The notes beneath the pieces were generated by a model that was not told the DNA's origin, ran no database searches, and worked only from the letters and a program-made list of their open reading frames with translations. A stretch of 64,000 nucleotides of DNA from Paenibacillus rhizosphaerae (GTDB lineage: Bacteria; Bacillota; Bacilli; Paenibacillales; Paenibacillaceae): assembly GCF_014192015.1 (NCBI RefSeq), contig NZ_JACHXJ010000002.1:620001-684000 (forward strand), in the 5' to 3' direction. This document shows, in pieces, positions 60,646 through 64,000 of this stretch. Each line of letters opens with the position of its first letter. Within the stretch, counting starts at the first letter, position 1. Both the position numbers and the translations under genes were made by a program.

Positions 60646-62516
60646 ATCCCGCAGCGGAAACGAATAAACAGCGGCCGGGAGCCGCAAATACGAATAACCC
60701 GAAGGGCAAGACGCCGGGTGTAACCGGCGAACGCTTCGTGTATCAGGATGACGAAGTCATCGAAAAGCCGTTTAACTGGTCCCAGCTGACCCGGCTGTTC
60801 GCTTATATGAAGCCTTACGCCAAGCAAATGCTGCCGCTCGTCCTGCTGATGATGGTCCTCGGGACGATTACGAAACTGACCGTTCCGTTCCTGACCAGTC
60901 AGGCGATCGACAAGGCGATCGCTCCGAAAGACGGCGATTCGAGTCTGACGCTTTTGTATCTGCTTACGGCAGCGGCACTTGTTCTTTACATTATTCAGTG
61001 GGTCGCGAGTACGTACCGCATCCGCCTGACCAACATTATCGGACAGCGCGTCATCTACGACCTGCGTTCGCATTTGTTCCAGCACATCCAGAAGCTGTCC
61101 TTCAACTTCTTTGACAAGCGGCCGGCAGGTTCCGTGCTCGTGCGTATCACCAACGACGTCAACTCCCTGCAGGAGCTGTTCACCAACGGCGTCGTCAACC
61201 TGATGATCGACTGCGTTCAGCTGGTCGGAATCGTGGTCATTTTGATGCTGATCAACTGGAAGCTCGGGCTTGCGGTCGTTCTGACCGTCCCGATCATGTT
61301 TTTCATTTCCACGAAGCTGCGGGTCAAGATCCGCCGCGCCTGGCAGGAAGTGCGAATGAAGAACTCCCGGATCAACTCGCATTTGAACGAATCCATCCAG
61401 GGGATCCGTGTCACACAGGCCTACACGCAGGAGCAGGAGAACATCAAATTTTTTGATAAAATGAACATGGACAGCAAAAAGTCGTGGGACCGCGCGTCCA
61501 CGCTGAACCAAGGGTTCGGCCCGCTGATCGAAATCACCGGGGGCATCGGCACCTTGATCCTGTTCTGGTTGGGGTCTTATCTGATACAGGAGGGCCAGCT
61601 GACCGTCGGCCTTCTGGTCGCCTTCTCCAGCTACGTCGGCAACTTCTGGGAGCCGATCAACCGGCTTGGACAAATGTACAATCAGCTGCTGGTGGCGATG
61701 GCTTCCTCGGAGCGGATCTTCGAATTTATCGATGAGAAGCCGCATATCGATGACAAGCCGAATGCCCAGCCGATGCCGAAAATTAACGGCGACATCAAGC
61801 TGGAGAACGTCGTGTTCGAGTACGAGAAGGGCCGCCCGGCACTCAAGGGCATCAACCTCGACGTCAAGGCCGGTCAGACGATCGCCCTCGTGGGGCATAC
61901 CGGTTCAGGAAAAAGTACAATCATTAATTTGCTCAGCCGGTTCTATGATATAACTGGGGGCAAAATTACGATTGACGGACTGGATATCCGGGACGTGAAG
62001 CTGGATACGCTCCGCAGCCAAATCGGAATCGTGCTGCAGGACACGTTTATCTTCTCGGGAACGATCCGAGATAACATTCGCTTTGGACGGTTGGATGCGA
62101 CCGATGAGGAGATCGAAGAAGTAGCCAAGGCCGTCGACGCACACGAATTTATTATGAAGCTGCCGAACGGCTACGATACGGAGGTCGAGGAGCGGGGGAA
62201 CATGCTCTCCATGGGGCAGCGTCAGCTGCTGTCCTTCGCCCGGGCGCTTCTTGCCGATCCCCGCATCCTTATCCTGGATGAGGCGACGGCCAGCATCGAT
62301 ACAGAGACCGAGCTGAAAATTCAGGAAGCGCTGAAGGTGCTCCTGAAAGGCCGGACTTCCTTTATCGTTGCTCACCGTCTATCGACGATCCGCCATGCGG
62401 ACAAAATCGTCGTGCTGGATCACGGCGAAATCAAGGAGGAAGGCAACCACCAGGAACTGATGCAGAAGCAGGGAACGTACCACGGTCTGATCGAAGCGCA
62501 GTTCCGGTTTGTCTGA
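60642..62516 (+). CDS. ABC exporter half-transporter 2 (BmrD-like)
   Basis: A 624-residue half-transporter with a ~50-residue polar N-terminal extension, six membrane helices and an ATPase domain (about 385-620). Walker A is GHTGSGKST. Walker B ends ILILDEATASID with the catalytic Glu present, but the signature is LSMGQRQ instead of LSGGQ. Combined with subunit 1 this gives one working and one degenerate ATP site, as in BmrC/BmrD. The four-base overlap (ATGA) supports equal production. Confidence 0.93.
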   Translation: MNPAAETNKQRPGAANTNNPKGKTPGVTGERFVYQDDEVIEKPFNWSQLTRLFAYMKPYAKQMLPLVLLMMVLGTITKLTVPFLTSQAIDKAIAPKDGDSSLTLLYLLTAAALVLYIIQWVASTYRIRLTNIIGQRVIYDLRSHLFQHIQKLSFNFFDKRPAGSVLVRITNDVNSLQELFTNGVVNLMIDCVQLVGIVVILMLINWKLGLAVVLTVPIMFFISTKLRVKIRRAWQEVRMKNSRINSHLNESIQGIRVTQAYTQEQENIKFFDKMNMDSKKSWDRASTLNQGFGPLIEITGGIGTLILFWLGSYLIQEGQLTVGLLVAFSSYVGNFWEPINRLGQMYNQLLVAMASSERIFEFIDEKPHIDDKPNAQPMPKINGDIKLENVVFEYEKGRPALKGINLDVKAGQTIALVGHTGSGKSTIINLLSRFYDITGGKITIDGLDIRDVKLDTLRSQIGIVLQDTFIFSGTIRDNIRFGRLDATDEEIEEVAKAVDAHEFIMKLPNGYDTEVEERGNMLSMGQRQLLSFARALLADPRILILDEATASIDTETELKIQEALKVLLKGRTSFIVAHRLSTIRHADKIVVLDHGEIKEEGNHQELMQKQGTYHGLIEAQFRFV

Positions 62517-63028
62517 GGATGATATAATATAAGTTGACCTAAAGAATACGATGTGAGCAAGGGAGTAAAATGATTCCGAAGAAGCGAAGCGGTCTCATTT
62601 GGCTTTCGGATTTCTGCCTCATGTGGGTTCCATCAAATCAAGAAATCCGAAAACAAGAGAGATCGTAGGGACATTTTACGTACTTGCCACCATCATCATT
62701 CATTGGTATCACTTATATAGGCTTTCAGCTGAGCCGAAATATTCTGGCCGAAATACTTCTGCTAAAAATGGATTGTCTTCCGTAGGTACATCGTTGGATC
62801 TATTTCTTATCCTTGGCCGCCGACAGTTAACGGTGCGTTTACAGCCCATTAACAAACAACCAAAATTGTAAAATGAAGCAAGCTTCTCCAATGATCGCCA
62901 TTCAAATAAGGAGAGATTGTGAATTTTGCAGGAAAATGTCGGAGCACTCTTGCATTCTTCCTTCGGAACCCCGAAAATGATAGAGAAGTATACATTTGTG
63001 GTATACATTAGTAGGGGGGAATTGGGAA
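62517..63028 (+). other. 512-base region before purT with a long hairpin
   Basis: No gene is supported. A long stem-loop lies at about 62590-62672: CGGTCTC pairs with GAGATCG, and inside it TTTCGGATTTCT pairs exactly with AGAAATCCGAAA around a ~24-base loop. TATAAT at 62524-62529 may be a -10 box just before it. Near purT, GTATAC-N7-GTATAC (about 62991-63010) includes TGG-TATACA, an extended -10 candidate. The purine, ZTP and THF riboswitch cores I know are not visible. Confidence 0.4.
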
Positions 63029-64000
63029 GTGGTGTGGGGTGCTCCTTTTTCTGCACATGCTACAAAACTGCTGCTTCTAGGCAGCGGCGAACTGGGAAAA
63101 GAAGTAGTTCTCGAGGCTCAGCGTTTGGGCGTAGAAACCATTGCCGTGGACCGATATGAACATGCCCCTGCGATGCAGGTGGCCCATCGAAGCCATGTCA
63201 TTGATATGCTCGATCCCGAATCGCTGAAGCGGATTATTCATCAGGAACATCCGGACATCATCGTCCCGGAAATTGAAGCTATAGCTACACAGGCTCTCCT
63301 GGAGCTGGAAGAGGAAGGGTACCGCGTCATTCCGACGGCTCGCGCCGCCCGGCTGACGATGGACCGCGAAGGGATTCGCCGCCTGGCTGCGGAAGATCTC
63401 GGACTTCCTACGGCGGACTATCGTTTCGCCGACAGCCTTGAGGAGCTGCAAGAAGCGGTAGCCGTGCTCGGCACGCCATGCGTGGTTAAGCCGATCATGA
63501 GCTCATCCGGTAAAGGGCAGAGTGTTTGCCGCACGCCAGAAGATGTGGAAGAATGCTGGAATGCAGCCCTGGAAGGCGGACGAGCGAAGAGCACCTGCGT
63601 GATCGTTGAAGCATTTGTTACGTTTGAGAGCGAAATTACGCTCTTGACCGTCCGCTCTGTGAGCGGAACCACATTCTGCCCGCCGATTGGACATATTCAA
63701 AAGGACGGGGATTATGTAGAATCCTGGCAGCCCCATGTTATTAGTGAAGAGCAGCTGCAGGAGGCAGAGTCCATTGCCAAAGCCATTACAGACGAGCTCG
63801 GGGGATATGGCATTTTCGGAGTGGAGCTGTTTGTTACAAAGCAAGGCATCATATTCAGTGAAGTATCCCCGCGTCCGCATGACACCGGCATGGTGACCAT
63901 GGTGACGCAGGATTTATCGGAGTTCGCCCTGCATGTCAGAGCGATTCTCGGACTTCCGGTACCCTCAGTTGAACTGCTGACACCGGGAGCTTCGGCAACT
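63029..64000 (+). CDS. purT: Formate-dependent phosphoribosylglycinamide formyltransferase, 5' part
   Basis: ATP-grasp enzyme that formylates GAR using formate, ATP and no folate. The frame is open from GTG 63029, after AGGGGGG (63013-63019), to the window edge: 324 codons of an expected ~390. Motifs include [55 protein letters not shown] (ATP loop) and GIFGVELFV with [13 protein letters not shown]. The 3' end is missing because of the window, not a mutation. It is separated from the ABC exporter by 512 bases. Confidence 0.93.
   Translation, partial: MVWGAPFSAHATKLLLLGSGELGKEVVLEAQRLGVETIAVDRYEHAPAMQVAHRSHVIDMLDPESLKRIIHQEHPDIIVPEIEAIATQALLELEEEGYRVIPTARAARLTMDREGIRRLAAEDLGLPTADYRFADSLEELQEAVAVLGTPCVVKPIMSSSGKGQSVCRTPEDVEECWNAALEGGRAKSTCVIVEAFVTFESEITLLTVRSVSGTTFCPPIGHIQKDGDYVESWQPHVISEEQLQEAESIAKAITDELGGYGIFGVELFVTKQGIIFSEVSPRPHDTGMVTMVTQDLSEFALHVRAILGLPVPSVELLTPGASAT

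Noticed and set aside
62599-62871. A 90-codon open frame in the gap before purT.
   Set aside because: It begins within the long hairpin, has no ribosome site and shows no protein-like composition.
1-64000. Looked for prophage, transposases, integrases, restriction or toxin-antitoxin genes, CRISPR arrays and rRNA/tRNA genes.
   Set aside because: None with supporting motifs was seen; the window is housekeeping and metabolic DNA with some accessory operons.

Overview
The window looks like chromosome from a Paenibacillus-type member of the Bacillales. Evidence: the gene order qcrABC-ypjA-ypjB-(yitT)-mazG-dapB-mgsA-bshB1-bshA-cca-birA-panBCD-dinG, then ypmB-like, asnS and dnaD, matches the Bacillus subtilis qcr-to-dnaD neighbourhood. 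Bacillithiol genes are present, as are an S-layer (SLH) protein, GerMN spore-type lipoproteins, strong GGAGG-type ribosome sites with frequent GTG/TTG starts, and GC content around the low-to-mid 50s. No prophage, insertion sequence, rRNA, complete tRNA or CRISPR array was found.

Layout. 1-4210: end of a DUF2487 gene, the menaquinol:cytochrome c reductase operon, and two membrane/sporulation-type genes. 4219-20715: a housekeeping series on the + strand (YitT on the - strand): nucleotide hydrolase, lysine/DAP synthesis, methylglyoxal synthase, bacillithiol synthesis, CCA-adding enzyme, biotin ligase, pantothenate operon behind an attenuator-like leader, DinG, Rex, an MTA/SAH deaminase and YpmB. 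20716-23166: a 400-nt leader followed by a two-gene membrane module (single-pass protein plus compact FtsH-like protease). 23271-27458: hydroxyacyl-CoA dehydrogenase, acetate kinase, AsnS, DnaD. 27689-33692: accessory genes: SDR protein, ECF sigma/anti-sigma with a repeat membrane protein, a phosphotransferase-like protein, and a lipoprotein next to a truncated copy of its own C-terminus.

33797-42316: a proline and methionine-salvage block. A proline-type T-box leader precedes proB-proA-proC, which runs without a visible break into mtnW-mtnX-mtnB. Upstream lie mtnE (-) and the divergent mtnU (+). 42327-45558: a LysR regulator divergent from leuCD. 45784-50455: two tandem copies of a [cell-wall amidase + GerMN lipoprotein] cassette. 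50647-54516: SLH protein, nth (separated from dnaD by about 26 kb) and a small gene. 54642-58313: a tandem-GTPase bacterial dynamin. 58873-62516: a heterodimeric ABC exporter. 63029-64000: start of purT, cut by the window edge.

Points that most deserve follow-up are the joined pro/mtn operon, the compact FtsH-like protease with its coupled membrane partner, an apparent ATT start codon in the ECF sigma gene, a ribosome-site hairpin before ypjB, the tandem amidase/GerMN duplication, and two copies of an intergenic palindromic element.
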